DNA from: Nostoc edaphicum CCNP1411
GTDB lineage: Bacteria; Cyanobacteriota; Cyanobacteriia; Cyanobacteriales; Nostocaceae
Direction of reading: 5' to 3'
Assembly: GCF_014023275.1 (NCBI RefSeq)
Contig: NZ_CP054698.1
Coordinates: forward strand, 6,223,001-6,287,000
Length of the DNA stretch: 64,000 nt
A model generated the notes under the pieces. That model had not been told where the DNA came from, did not search any database, and saw only the letters and a program-made list of their open reading frames with translations. Shown one piece after another: positions 47,458-56,003 of this stretch; position 1 is the stretch's first letter, and the number at the start of each line of letters is the position of its first letter. Position numbers and translations under genes: made by a program.

Positions 47458-48237
47458 ATGAATTTACCATTACGGACATTGGGAGTTGCACCAAATGCGT
47501 GGACAGTGAATGATGCGATCGCAGATATCACTCGTCCTCAAAAGACCCCACAACCCGTTATTTTATCAACAGAAACTAAAACCCTGCGCTTAGACTTGGC
47601 AAAAGCTGCTATCCTCGTCATTGATATGCAAAACGACTTCTGTCACCCTGATGGTTGGTTAGCGCATATCGGTGTGGACGTAACTCCGGCGCGTCAGCCT
47701 ATTGAACCTTTGAACAACTTACTTCCAGAACTGCGTGAGGCTGGTGTTCCGGTAATTTGGTTAAATTGGGGGAATCGTCCCGACTTGCTCAATATTAGTG
47801 CTAGTTCGCGTCATGTTTATAACCCCACAGGGGGAGGTGTGGGATTAGGTGATCCACTGCCAAGCAACGGTGCTAGAGTACTCATGGCAGGTAGTTGGGC
47901 CGCAGCAGTAGTAGACGAACTAGAAGAACTTCCCGAAGATATTCGTGTGGAAAAATACCGCATGAGTGGGTTTTGGGATACCCCATTAGATAGTATTTTG
48001 CGAAATCTTGGAAAGACAACATTATTTTTTGCTGGTGTTAATGCCGATCAATGTGTGCTAACCACGTTATGTGATGCCAATTTCTTAGGATATGATTGCA
48101 TATTAGTTAAAGACTGCACTGCTACAACTTCTCCTGAATATTGTTGGCTAGCGACATTGTACAACATCAAACAATGCTTCGGTTTTGTCGCTGACTCGCA
48201 AGCAATTTTAACAGCGCTGCAAAAGGGTGAGGAGTGA
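47458..48237 (+). CDS. Isochorismatase-family cysteine hydrolase
   Basis: 259 residues. The catalytic Asp is in LVIDMQNDFCHPDG and the catalytic Cys in VNADQCVLTTLCDANFLGYD. The cis-peptide region and Lys are expected in VEKYRMSGFWDT. Close family types are RutB-like ureidoacrylate, biuret and N-carbamoyl amide hydrolases. The start at the edge of a short divergent promoter region shared with an amidohydrolase suggests a two-step breakdown of a nitrogenous ring compound. That is inference. Confidence 0.85.
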   Translation: MNLPLRTLGVAPNAWTVNDAIADITRPQKTPQPVILSTETKTLRLDLAKAAILVIDMQNDFCHPDGWLAHIGVDVTPARQPIEPLNNLLPELREAGVPVIWLNWGNRPDLLNISASSRHVYNPTGGGVGLGDPLPSNGARVLMAGSWAAAVVDELEELPEDIRVEKYRMSGFWDTPLDSILRNLGKTTLFFAGVNADQCVLTTLCDANFLGYDCILVKDCTATTSPEYCWLATLYNIKQCFGFVADSQAILTALQKGEE

Positions 48238-48442
48238 ATCAATTTTGGATTTTGGATTAATTCCATGTATAAATGCTCTTTCTTAGATCAAGAATTTTAG
48301 ATTTTTTCTCGCGTTTCAATTCGCTTTCTCTCAGACATTTTTAAATTTTTAATTATTCAAAATTTAAAATTCTGTGATCCAGGAATTGGAGCTTAGTGTT
48401 GGTAATTTTCATACCCATCGATAACTTCAGAGGGGATAAAAA

Positions 48443-48898
48443 ATGTACGCTACTCGTTGTGTAATTCCGGTTATCAAATCTCTCAAAGATTACCAGGTAT
48501 ATCGCATCACTCCCAACGACTCTAATCGATTAGCAATTATTTTCGATTCAACAAATGCTAATACTTCCTTGACTTGCTGCATAGAAATTTTTGATGTTGG
48601 TGGACAAACACCGCCAAATCGCCATCAGTGGGCGGTGGAAATGTTTTTTGTCCTCAAAGGTGAAGCGATCGCCATGTGTGACGGCAAGAGTGCCACGATC
48701 AAAGCTGGAGATAGTTTATTAGTGCCTCCTACTGGTACTCATTTGATTAAAAACACTGGTTCTACTCGCTTGTATACGTTGACTGTGATGATTCCCAATG
48801 AAGACTTTTCGGAATTGATTCGCAGTGGCATTCCGACGGAGTTAGATGAAGAAGATATGGCAGTATTGGGGAGATTGAATGCTTTGATGCCCTGTTAA
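48443..48898 (+). CDS. Cupin-domain protein
   Basis: 151 residues, one cupin. Metal-site motif 1 is NRHQWAVEMFFVLKGEA and motif 2 is PPTGTHLIKNTG. Possible metal ligands are His, Glu and His in these motifs. The N-terminus has no signal peptide. It follows the cysteine hydrolase at a 205-bp distance and may belong to the same pathway, but no enzyme activity can be assigned from sequence alone. Confidence 0.8.
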   Translation: MYATRCVIPVIKSLKDYQVYRITPNDSNRLAIIFDSTNANTSLTCCIEIFDVGGQTPPNRHQWAVEMFFVLKGEAIAMCDGKSATIKAGDSLLVPPTGTHLIKNTGSTRLYTLTVMIPNEDFSELIRSGIPTELDEEDMAVLGRLNALMPC

Positions 48899-48922
48899 TT
48901 GAAGAAGGCAGAAGGCAGGAGG

Positions 48923-49026
48923 CAATACAGTTCAGAATGAGCAACAAAACCCTCATGTAGAGACGCGATTTATCGCGTCTTCAAAGACCAATTCCTACAC
49001 CAATAACCCTTAACTGAACGGTATTG
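48923..49026. mobile_element. Intact CAATACAGTTCAG-family MITE with 10-bp target duplication
   Basis: The 104-bp element has ends CAATACAGTTCAG and CTGAACGGTATTG. AGGCAGGAGG flanks both sides (48913-48922 and 49027-49036). The core AGACGCGATTTATCGCGTCT is a near-palindrome. Its sequence matches the truncated copy at 42390 over ~90 bp in inverse orientation. Confidence 0.8.
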
Positions 49027-49095
49027 AGGCAGGAGGCGCAAATCATCTAGAGATTCGTTCTTTGTTCCCATGCTATTCATGGGAACGAGAGAATA

Positions 49096-50187
49096 TTACG
49101 AATGATCAATAATTTGTTTAACAACACCAATAAAGCGTTCCATATCAGCGTGGGTGATAGCTCCCATTGTCGAGACTCGGAATATAGATTGAGCTAAATT
49201 TCCTTGTCCAGAATAAATTATATAGTCCTGTGCTTTCAGTTGGTCGTGAAATTCTTCATACCTGAAACCGTCTGGCAAGTAGTAGGCATTCAAGACAACG
49301 GATGAACTACCAAAAGGAAGCAGAGGTTTAATTCCCATTGAGGCTAACCCATCTCTGACTAAGCTAGCAAGTTGGTTGTAATGGTTGTGTCTGACACGCC
49401 AACCTCCGGCTTCTGCCATTTCTTGCAGAGCTTCTGTTAAAGCATAAAATGTCTGTATTGATTGGGTAAAAGGTGTGCCGCCTCGGTCTTGTTGCTGACA
49501 ATAGGTTCCTAAATCTAAATATAAGGTGCGGGGAATTGTGTCTACTGACGGCAGTGCATCCCGTTGCAGGATGACAAAGGACACTCCGGGGACACCATGC
49601 AGACATTTATTGGCTGTTGCAGCGCAAGCGGTGATTCCCCAATCTGCAAAATTTAATTCTTCAGCACCAAAGCTGCTGACTCCATCTACTAATAGTTTGA
49701 TGCGACGTTCTTGGCAAATTGGCGCAAGTTCCGCTAAATTATTTAGGCGACCGGTAGTCGTTTCGTGATGGACGACAGCAAGATGGGTGATGTCGGCATT
49801 TTCATCCAGGAGTTTGATTAAAGCGTTGATATCGATTTCGGCATCCCAAGGATGGGAAAGTGTGATGTAATTAATGCCGTGGATTTTGGCGATTTTGGAT
49901 AGTCGTTCGCCATATACACCGTTTTCAATTACCAGCAACTTCCCGTCTGTGGGTACTAGACTGCTGATCATTGCTTCCATCGCGGCGGTACCAGAACCAG
50001 TGAGGAGAATTGCTGCCCAGCCGCTTCCCAGACCATACACTTGAAGTAATTGTTCGCGGATTCTACTTTGAAGTTGGGAAAATTCCACTTCACGATGACA
50101 CAAATCAGGGCGCAACAGGGCATTTCTGACGCGATCGCTTAAATTAACAGGGCCGGGATTTAGTAAAATCATTTTGTTATTGGGCAT
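49096..50187 (-). CDS. phnW: 2-aminoethylphosphonate:pyruvate transaminase-like enzyme
   Basis: 363 residues, a fold-type I PLP enzyme of the class V group. It has LLNPGPVNLSDRVR, LTGSGTAAMEAMIS, the PLP-ring Asp in LLVDGVSSFGAE and the Schiff-base Lys in ATANKCLHGVPG. Next to PEP mutase and phosphonopyruvate decarboxylase genes it most likely works in the synthetic direction, converting phosphonoacetaldehyde to 2-aminoethylphosphonate. It is the last gene of the minus-strand cluster. A heptamer repeat tract separates it from the gene upstream. Confidence 0.88.
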   Translation of the reverse strand: MPNNKMILLNPGPVNLSDRVRNALLRPDLCHREVEFSQLQSRIREQLLQVYGLGSGWAAILLTGSGTAAMEAMISSLVPTDGKLLVIENGVYGERLSKIAKIHGINYITLSHPWDAEIDINALIKLLDENADITHLAVVHHETTTGRLNNLAELAPICQERRIKLLVDGVSSFGAEELNFADWGITACAATANKCLHGVPGVSFVILQRDALPSVDTIPRTLYLDLGTYCQQQDRGGTPFTQSIQTFYALTEALQEMAEAGGWRVRHNHYNQLASLVRDGLASMGIKPLLPFGSSSVVLNAYYLPDGFRYEEFHDQLKAQDYIIYSGQGNLAQSIFRVSTMGAITHADMERFIGVVKQIIDHS

Positions 50188-50271
50188 TGGGCATTGGGCA
50201 TTGGGAATTGGGAATTGGGGATTAATAAATAGAGAGTTTGTACTTTGAATTTATTAATTACGAATTACGAA

Positions 50272-51459
50272 TTACGAATTACCAATGTGTTTCATAAAGC
50301 GTTGTAAAACTGCTTCCGGGGTGAGGTTAGGCCGGGGTAGCTTTTCTAAAGTTCCGGGACGGATTTTTAAATGAGCGAATTTAGGTCTATTGTTAGCATC
50401 TACGGTAAATAAGGCATCTAAAAGAGCGGGATCATCTCCGGCTAATGTCACGCCGTAACCGCAGGCTTTGGCAATTTTGGCAAAGGAGATACCCGCAGAG
50501 ACGGTGGCTTGTGCGCCTGTGGAATCGTGGACTTCATTATCTAAAAGAATATGGGTTAAGTTAGCACCGCCATAAGTACCGATGGTCGCAAAATTACCCA
50601 TTCGCATCAGTGCTGCCCCATCGCCATCAATGACTACTACCTTGAGGTCTGGACGTGCTAAGGATAGTCCCAATCCCATTGAGGAAGCGCAGCCCATCGA
50701 GCCGACCATATAAAGATGATTGGCGCTGTCTTTACTAGCGAAGAGTTCGCGTCCCGTGTATCCCGTTGTGGCAATTACTACAGTGTTTTCTGGATCGGTA
50801 AGTTCCACGATTCGAGCCAATGCTTCGCTGCGAGAAATGCGTTGTTCTTTGTTATCCCGAAAAAAGCTTTGCTGAATATGAGCGCTATTACTATCTTCTC
50901 GTTCGGGGATAGAAGAACGAGTGAGTGCATGGGGTGCGATCGCTCCTTTACGCATAATTAGAGCATAAGGTCGGCGCTCTTGTTGCATATAAGCTGTGGC
51001 TCTTTGCAGAACTGGTTCTATTTCTGCTGCGTCTGTGGGAAAAAATTCCCAAGGTACAGTCATTGTTTCCAGCAATTTCTCTGTAATTTGCCCCATTAAT
51101 TCATGTTGCGGTTCATCTTGTAAATTGCGATCGCCTCGCAAGGTACAAATCAGCAGCAGTGGAATCCGAAAGATATAAGTGAGGGAGGTTAGCGGGTTAA
51201 CTGCATTCCCCAAACCAGAGTTTTGCATCATCACTACTGCGGGTTTACCAGCAATTGCGGCTCCAGCTGCGATCGCTACAGCATCCCCTTCATTAGCTGC
51301 ACAGATATATCTAAGTTGAACGTCATTGATAACGTAGTTAATAAAAGGGGTGAGAAAAGAACATGGTACGCCGCTATACCACCCAAAGCCAAGATTACGC
51401 GCCGCTTCTACAAATTCTTCTGCCTGGATCATAAAAAATGGGGATTGGGGATTGGGCAT
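50272..51459 (-). CDS. aepY: Phosphonopyruvate decarboxylase
   Basis: 395 residues, thiamine-diphosphate enzyme. The N-terminal half has the pyrimidine-binding ANEGDAVAIAAGAAIAGKPAV with its catalytic Glu, and QNSGLGNAVNPLTSL. The C-terminal half has the diphosphate motif GDGAALMRMGNFATIGTYGG followed by ILLDNEVHDSTG. It decarboxylates phosphonopyruvate to phosphonoacetaldehyde, the step that pulls the unfavourable PEP mutase reaction forward. It lies between phnW and the PEP mutase gene on the same strand. Confidence 0.92.
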   Translation of the reverse strand: MPNPQSPFFMIQAEEFVEAARNLGFGWYSGVPCSFLTPFINYVINDVQLRYICAANEGDAVAIAAGAAIAGKPAVVMMQNSGLGNAVNPLTSLTYIFRIPLLLICTLRGDRNLQDEPQHELMGQITEKLLETMTVPWEFFPTDAAEIEPVLQRATAYMQQERRPYALIMRKGAIAPHALTRSSIPEREDSNSAHIQQSFFRDNKEQRISRSEALARIVELTDPENTVVIATTGYTGRELFASKDSANHLYMVGSMGCASSMGLGLSLARPDLKVVVIDGDGAALMRMGNFATIGTYGGANLTHILLDNEVHDSTGAQATVSAGISFAKIAKACGYGVTLAGDDPALLDALFTVDANNRPKFAHLKIRPGTLEKLPRPNLTPEAVLQRFMKHIGNS

Positions 51460-51498
51460 GGGGCATGGGGCATTGGGGAGTTGAGATGAAAGATTATT

Positions 51499-51687
51499 AC
51501 TTCGACCTTTGAACTTGGAACTTCGACCTTTGAACTTGGAACTTCGACCTTTGAACTTGGAACTTCGACCTTTGAACTCGGAACTTCGACCTTTGAACTC
51601 GAAACTTCGACCTTTGAACTCGAAACTTCGACCTTTGAACTCGGAACTCCGACCTCAGAACTCGGAACTTCAACCTCAGAACTTCAA
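51499..51687. repeat. 21-bp tandem array, nine units
   Basis: Units are variants of ACTTCGACCTTTGAACTTGGA, itself built from three related heptamers. Later units carry GAACTCGAA and CTCAGAACTCGGA changes, showing a decay gradient left to right. The array lies between the decarboxylase and PEP mutase genes and is flanked by GGGCATGGGG/CCCAATGCCC heptamers. Confidence 0.9.
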
Positions 51688-51740
51688 TCTTACAATTCCA
51701 ATGCCCAATGCCCAATGCCCAATGCCCAATTCCCAATTCC

Positions 51741-53396
51741 CTATCGCTTCAATTGAAAAGCAAGGTCAAGATCATCTAAAGAATTAACATCTAACCAGTT
51801 ACCGCGAATATAAAGTACCTTGATTGGTTTTCCTTGCTCGATTAAATAATTGCATAATTCCGGCAAACCCAAACTGTTAAATTCCGGCCGTTTTTGCAAC
51901 TCATTAAGTGCTTCACTCACCCACTCTCTACCTTGACTCCGCAAGCGCAACATCCCAATCCAGCGTCCGCTAGACTTTCCTAATTGCGTTTGTCTTGTTT
52001 TAGAAATGTTCAACAAGTTAACATCCTGTCCAAACAGAGAAAGATCATCTGGAATCGAACAATAGGCATAATCAGGTGAACCGCTAACAGATTTGCTGTT
52101 CTCGACAGAATCAACAACAGCCACAATTTCTCCAGGACATTCCAATAAATCCCGCAAGATGTAGCTTCTAAAGAGTAAATCGCCGTAAAGCACCAGCATC
52201 TCTTCGCCGAAGCTACTTTGAGCTACGGCTAAGGATGCTAATTCTCCCGTTGTTTCATAATCTGGGTTGCGGATGACTTTAGCGCCCACAACATCTATAG
52301 TTTCTGCTTTGTAACCTGCGACAACTGTAATATCGTTGATGGCAAGTTTCTTAAATTTGTCTACCAACAACCTGAGTAGGGGTTTACCTCCGAGGGGTAA
52401 CATTACTTTTGGTTTATCTTGCGTCAATGTTGCTAACTCTTGGCCTCTGCTAGCAGCCAAAACGATCGCTTGGATATCATGTCGTCCGTTGTTAAAGTAG
52501 CGTTTTTCAGCTTCTATGAGTTCATCCGCGCCTTGTAGCCGGAAAATTTCTTTTACCGGCGCAATATCATCTTCAATGTTGATTAAAGTTTCGCTGGCTT
52601 TTACTTCGTGTGCGATCGCTTGCATACTAGCAACAGCAGCTCGAATCAGATGGTTTGCCCAAATGACCAAATTCACTTCAGCTTTGCGAAAGACATCAGT
52701 AGCCGTGCTGTAATATTTAGTTGGTATAATCACTAACGGCGAACGACCCGCCCACTCTTTAGCAAAAGCTAATACTTGGTCAGGACGCGATGATTTACTG
52801 TGAATCAGGATGGCGGTTGCTCCGGCGGCGTGGTAAGCTTCAGCTCGGCGCATTGCCTCCGAAAGATCCCACCCGGCAATCAAAGCTTCTAGTCGGGCGA
52901 CGATGCAAAAATCTGGGTCTGTCTGACTATCTTTGCCTGCCTTAATTTTGCCGCAAAATTCATCAATATCAGCCAAAGCTTGGCGACTACCGTTGATGAA
53001 GCTATTGGTTTTGGGAAAAAGCTTATCTTCAATACAGACTCCAGCAATACCTCGCTGTTCTAACTTCTTAACTAGACGACGCATATTGTTAAAATTGCCA
53101 TAACCCGTATCCCCGTCTAACAAAATGGGGATACTGGTGACATCAGACATAAACTCAAGCATTTCTACAATTTGAGTCCAACTGGCTTCATTATTATCTC
53201 GAACGCCATATTGAGCCGAAAGGGCTAATCCACTCGCCCAAATTCCTTTAAATCCAGCCTCTTCCACAATGCGGGCGCTAATCCCATTGTGAGCTTCCAT
53301 GATGAAGTCGAGTTGAGGCGATTCTAGTAATACCCGCAATTGGGCACACTTATTTAATTTTGCAGCGGTATCAATGGGTGCAAATATTTGATGCAT
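51741..53396 (-). CDS. aepX: PEP mutase fused to a PntC-like nucleotidyltransferase
   Basis: 551 residues, two domains. Residues about 1-295 are PEP mutase: [31 protein letters not shown] and the mutase signature [10 protein letters not shown] near residue 123, which distinguishes it from lyases of the superfamily. Residues about 305-551 are a sugar-nucleotidyltransferase-like domain: [40 protein letters not shown] and YGDLLF. Such fusions are reported to make CMP-activated 2-aminoethylphosphonate (PntC). The GXG loop reads AASRGQE instead of the usual AAGxGxR, which matches that subtype as I recall. Confidence 0.9.
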   Translation of the reverse strand: MHQIFAPIDTAAKLNKCAQLRVLLESPQLDFIMEAHNGISARIVEEAGFKGIWASGLALSAQYGVRDNNEASWTQIVEMLEFMSDVTSIPILLDGDTGYGNFNNMRRLVKKLEQRGIAGVCIEDKLFPKTNSFINGSRQALADIDEFCGKIKAGKDSQTDPDFCIVARLEALIAGWDLSEAMRRAEAYHAAGATAILIHSKSSRPDQVLAFAKEWAGRSPLVIIPTKYYSTATDVFRKAEVNLVIWANHLIRAAVASMQAIAHEVKASETLINIEDDIAPVKEIFRLQGADELIEAEKRYFNNGRHDIQAIVLAASRGQELATLTQDKPKVMLPLGGKPLLRLLVDKFKKLAINDITVVAGYKAETIDVVGAKVIRNPDYETTGELASLAVAQSSFGEEMLVLYGDLLFRSYILRDLLECPGEIVAVVDSVENSKSVSGSPDYAYCSIPDDLSLFGQDVNLLNISKTRQTQLGKSSGRWIGMLRLRSQGREWVSEALNELQKRPEFNSLGLPELCNYLIEQGKPIKVLYIRGNWLDVNSLDDLDLAFQLKR

Positions 53397-53454
53397 CTAT
53401 TCTGCTTTTCTCAACCTAATATAATATTGCGGTTCTCAATTACATGGAATACAG

Positions 53455-53541
53455 ACCTAACCCCCAGCCCCTTCCCTACAAGGGAAGGGGGGTAAGATTC
53501 AAAGCCTCTCTTCTAAAAGGAGAGAGGTTTGGAGAGAGGTC
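53455..53541. repeat. Dispersed repeat (ACCTAACCCCCAGCCCC...AGAGAGGT)
   Basis: Second copy of the repeat at 10703-10790: CCCTTCCCTACAAGGGAAGGG hairpin, then AAAGCCTCTC and AGGAGAGAGG. It occupies the 190-bp gap upstream of the PEP mutase gene, so that gene probably has its own promoter or depends on readthrough. Confidence 0.65.
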
Positions 53542-53587
53542 AAACTGTAATGTATCCAAACCAAAACCACTATAAATAAAGATATTT

Positions 53588-54343
53588 TCAGACATTTTCT
53601 GCGACTTCTATCTGAGGTAAAATCTCGTTTTGGGCACGTTGAATATCCTGGGGAAAATCGATTTCGAGCCAAGGTAATCCAGTGATGTCTTCATAGCCAA
53701 ATGTTTCTGGAGTTTCTAACAGCAGATCCCGAATTACTTCTTCATAAGGTTCATTATCCAATCCGTCTGTAACATACTTTTCTGTATGAGTAGCAAGACG
53801 GTGAGCGACAGCATTTCCAAAACGAAAGAATCCCACTGACTCGCCGGCAAAATCATAAGTCAAACCAAGAGCTACTTGTTTGCGAAACTCCACTAGATAA
53901 TTATCTCTGACACAAAGCTTCACGGGTTCATCTCCTGGTTCAAAATCCCGATCCAGCAAGAAGCTGTTGGGGATATTTGTCTTTACCAGTCGTTCGATGA
54001 TGCGGCGATCGCACAACACGTCTGCATCCATTAATAGTATGTCATCGCCAGTAGCTAAATGTTGACGTAAAGTCCAAAGGCTGATTACACTACCTTTAGT
54101 ATAGTCAGGATTATAAACTGTACTGACCCAATTTTCGGCTCCTAATACTTTGATTGCATCCTGAATTCTTTCAGCTTGATAACCCACAGCAATAACTACC
54201 TCGTCAATCTGGTAATGACGGAGATAGTTCAAATGGCGCTCTAATAGAGATTTGCCGTTAAATTTCAATAAGCATTTGGGTTGGATTTGCCCGTCTTTAC
54301 CTAAGCGTCGTCCAACGCCAGCAGCCAATATAATTGCCTTCAT
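53588..54343 (-). CDS. Nucleotidyltransferase (sugar/choline-phosphate NTP-transferase type)
   Basis: 251 residues from ATG 54343. The N-terminal motif is AIILAAGVGRRLGKD with PKCLLKFNGKSLLERH, the classical nucleotide-binding signature. Catalytic metal-binding Asp is in LLMDADVLCD; EIDFPQDIQRAQNE closes the protein as in LicC-like enzymes. With a PEP mutase/PntC-like fusion downstream and a CDP-alcohol phosphatidyltransferase upstream, it may activate an alcohol or polyol phosphate as the CDP derivative. The pair of nucleotidyltransferases in one cluster is unusual. Confidence 0.85.
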   Translation of the reverse strand: MKAIILAAGVGRRLGKDGQIQPKCLLKFNGKSLLERHLNYLRHYQIDEVVIAVGYQAERIQDAIKVLGAENWVSTVYNPDYTKGSVISLWTLRQHLATGDDILLMDADVLCDRRIIERLVKTNIPNSFLLDRDFEPGDEPVKLCVRDNYLVEFRKQVALGLTYDFAGESVGFFRFGNAVAHRLATHTEKYVTDGLDNEPYEEVIRDLLLETPETFGYEDITGLPWLEIDFPQDIQRAQNEILPQIEVAENV

Positions 54344-54450
54344 CGTCAAGTCACCAACAGAGCTACGACACCAGTAAATTTGGAAATTTTCCCAGTATTT
54401 TATAATGACTGTATTTTGCTCAATTGAACATATATTAACTAATTCTTAAC

Positions 54451-54795
54451 ATGGAAGAAACAGTAACTCTGTATCGCCCTACTGGGCCAAAAGAGCTAGA
54501 ACTGGTTAAACAAAGCGACTACACCAAATGGCCGCCGAGACTACCTGAACAGCCAATTTTTTACCCCGTTACAAACGAGCAGTATGCCCAGGAAATTGCT
54601 ACTAAATGGAATATTAGGGACAGTGGCGTAGGTTATGTTACACGTTTTGAGGTTAAGAAAGTTTTGATGGATAAGTATGAAGTTCATCAAGTTGGGGCTT
54701 CATATCATACAGAATGGTGGATTCCAGCCGAAGATCTGGAAGAGTTAAACAGCAATATTGTGGGTAAAATCGAGGTAATTGGAGAATATAGGTAG
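54451..54795 (+). CDS. Conserved hypothetical protein (crystallin J1-annotated group)
   Basis: 114 residues. Conserved-looking features are ETVTLYRPTGPKELELVKQS, PPRLPEQPIFYPVTNEQYA, ATKWNIRDSGVGYVTRFEV and WWIPAEDLEELNSNIVGKIEVI. I recall this family being annotated as ADP-ribosylation/crystallin J1, but no ADP-ribosyl hydrolase motifs are seen and its function is unknown. It is the only plus-strand gene within the phosphonate cluster, so it is probably unrelated to that pathway. Confidence 0.7.
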   Translation: MEETVTLYRPTGPKELELVKQSDYTKWPPRLPEQPIFYPVTNEQYAQEIATKWNIRDSGVGYVTRFEVKKVLMDKYEVHQVGASYHTEWWIPAEDLEELNSNIVGKIEVIGEYR

Positions 54796-54855
54796 AAGGC
54801 TGAAGGCAAGTACTAGTTACCTTAACTGTTTTGTTTTGCCCAATGCCCCGTTAGA

Positions 54856-55461
54856 CTAGTTTGATTCAGACTGCGGAAGTGCCCGAAATTGCCAAATTAC
54901 CCACACAGCAAAAGCTGGTGCCCCAATTGTAGCTGCCATTAGTAACGGCTCTAGTCCATTCAGTAAGGTAACTATGGGAAACAAATACAACACGTCTTCA
55001 ATGTCAAACCCGGCGAAATTTGGTTGACGGCTGGCGTGTTTACCTAAACGCTGTTCCATTTGGTTTCGTAAATGAAATATACAAGCAACAGACACGCCAG
55101 ATACTATCCCCATCAGCAACGCCCACCAACCAAATTTTCCCTCCCTAAGACCATATCCAATACACACAAACCAAAGAATATGGATGATGGCATCACTAGC
55201 TAGATCATACTGATGTCCCCATTTGCTGGTTTTGCCACTTAAACGAGCTAATTCACCATCCGTGTGATCTAGAAAGTTAGATAAAGCAAACAACCATGCC
55301 CCAATGTTAGCCCAAATGACATCGCCAACTGCGATCGCAATGGCAGCCGCCAACCCAGTTACAAGTCGCACTGTGGTGAGATGATTGGGATTTACCCAAC
55401 TGTCTTTTAGAGGTCGAACTAGCCAGTAAGCAAGTTGAGCATCCCAAGGCTTTTTGGTCAT
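54856..55461 (-). CDS. CDP-alcohol phosphatidyltransferase
   Basis: 201 residues with about five or six membrane spans. The catalytic motif D-x2-DG-x2-AR-x8-G-x3-D-x3-D is complete in DHTDGELARLSGKTSKWG followed by HQYDLASD. It transfers a phospho-alcohol (or, in this setting, perhaps a phosphonate) from a CDP/CMP carrier to an acceptor with release of CMP. It is the most upstream gene of the phosphonate cluster. Head-group transfer to a diacylglycerol-type lipid is the simplest model. Confidence 0.88.
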   Translation of the reverse strand: MTKKPWDAQLAYWLVRPLKDSWVNPNHLTTVRLVTGLAAAIAIAVGDVIWANIGAWLFALSNFLDHTDGELARLSGKTSKWGHQYDLASDAIIHILWFVCIGYGLREGKFGWWALLMGIVSGVSVACIFHLRNQMEQRLGKHASRQPNFAGFDIEDVLYLFPIVTLLNGLEPLLMAATIGAPAFAVWVIWQFRALPQSESN

Positions 55462-55769
55462 AGATGAACTTGAATGTTATGTGGTCTTTGAATATGTATA
55501 ACACTGACAACTACCACATCTGTCTCAAGATATAGATTTTTATTTTAACTGGTCGCGGAAGTTACCAGATAGGAAGGCAATAGGCAATAGGCAATAGGAA
55601 ACAAGCCTCTTCAAGTTGTACTGAATTTTTTCACGCAATCAAATATGAGTCCTCTAGATGTTTGTCTTTTGTAAAAAATATGGCGTCAAAATGTTAACCT
55701 AAGTAGGAAACGCTCTGTTTTCGATATTGTAGAAGTTTCGCAAACTCAAATTGCCAATTGAATAAGGAT

Positions 55770-55875
55770 GAGCTTCTAGGGTTCCGATCGCATCGAGTAT
55801 GTGATGGCTGGTCCAAGAGAAGCAGCCGACTCTGAGCGAGTTGGTCACACGGCGGGAAAAAAGCCCGGGAGAGCC
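55770..55875 (+). ncRNA. Guanidine-I (ykkC) riboswitch aptamer
   Basis: Hallmark blocks occur in order: CTAGGGTTCCGATCGCATCG, GGCTGGTCCAAGAGAAGCAGCC (a perfect hairpin around GTCCAAGAGAA), CACACGGCGGG, then AAAGCCCGGGAGA. These match the ykkC subtype 1 consensus as I know it. It stands 128 nt upstream of a DUF1989 gene in a urea/guanidine-carboxylase operon, exactly the genes this class controls. Confidence 0.95.
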
Positions 55876-55911
55876 AGACAGGATGACTGTATTGGTAATC
55901 TCCTGGGCTTT
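55860..55911 (+). terminator. Riboswitch expression platform (conditional terminator)
   Basis: The aptamer 3' strand AAAGCCCGGGAGA (55860-55872) is complementary over 13 bp, with one G-U pair, to TCTCCTGGGCTTT (55899-55911), followed by GTTATTT. Pairing would consume the conserved GCCCGGGAGA of the aptamer, so the ligand-bound and terminated forms exclude each other. This predicts an ON switch. Confidence 0.8.
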
Positions 55912-56003
55912 GTTATTTGAGTCAGTAGTTTCTTTCTCCAATTTCAGAGGTTGAGCCTTTGGCAATTCCTCAACTGATCATCCAACCGTAACAGGAGGAT
56001 TTT

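Larger units (their letters stand above)
55462..56003. other. Leader region of the guanidine operon
   Basis: 540 bp between divergent genes. AGGCAATAGGCAATAGG heptamer-like repeats lie near 55577-55602. The aptamer is at 55770-55875 and its terminator arm ends at 55911. A second, weaker stem may form in CAGAGGTTGAGCC...CTCAACTGA (about 55945-55977). AGGAGG at 55992-55997 is the ribosome binding site. Confidence 0.75.

Noticed and set aside
51497..51787. Open frames on both strands with a repeating RVQRSKF / LNLELRP peptide
   Set aside because: They arise because the 21-bp tandem array has a length divisible by three and lacks stops. It is not a repeat protein.
55699..55965. 88-codon minus-strand open frame
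   Set aside because: It lies antisense to the guanidine-I riboswitch, whose conserved RNA blocks explain the sequence.
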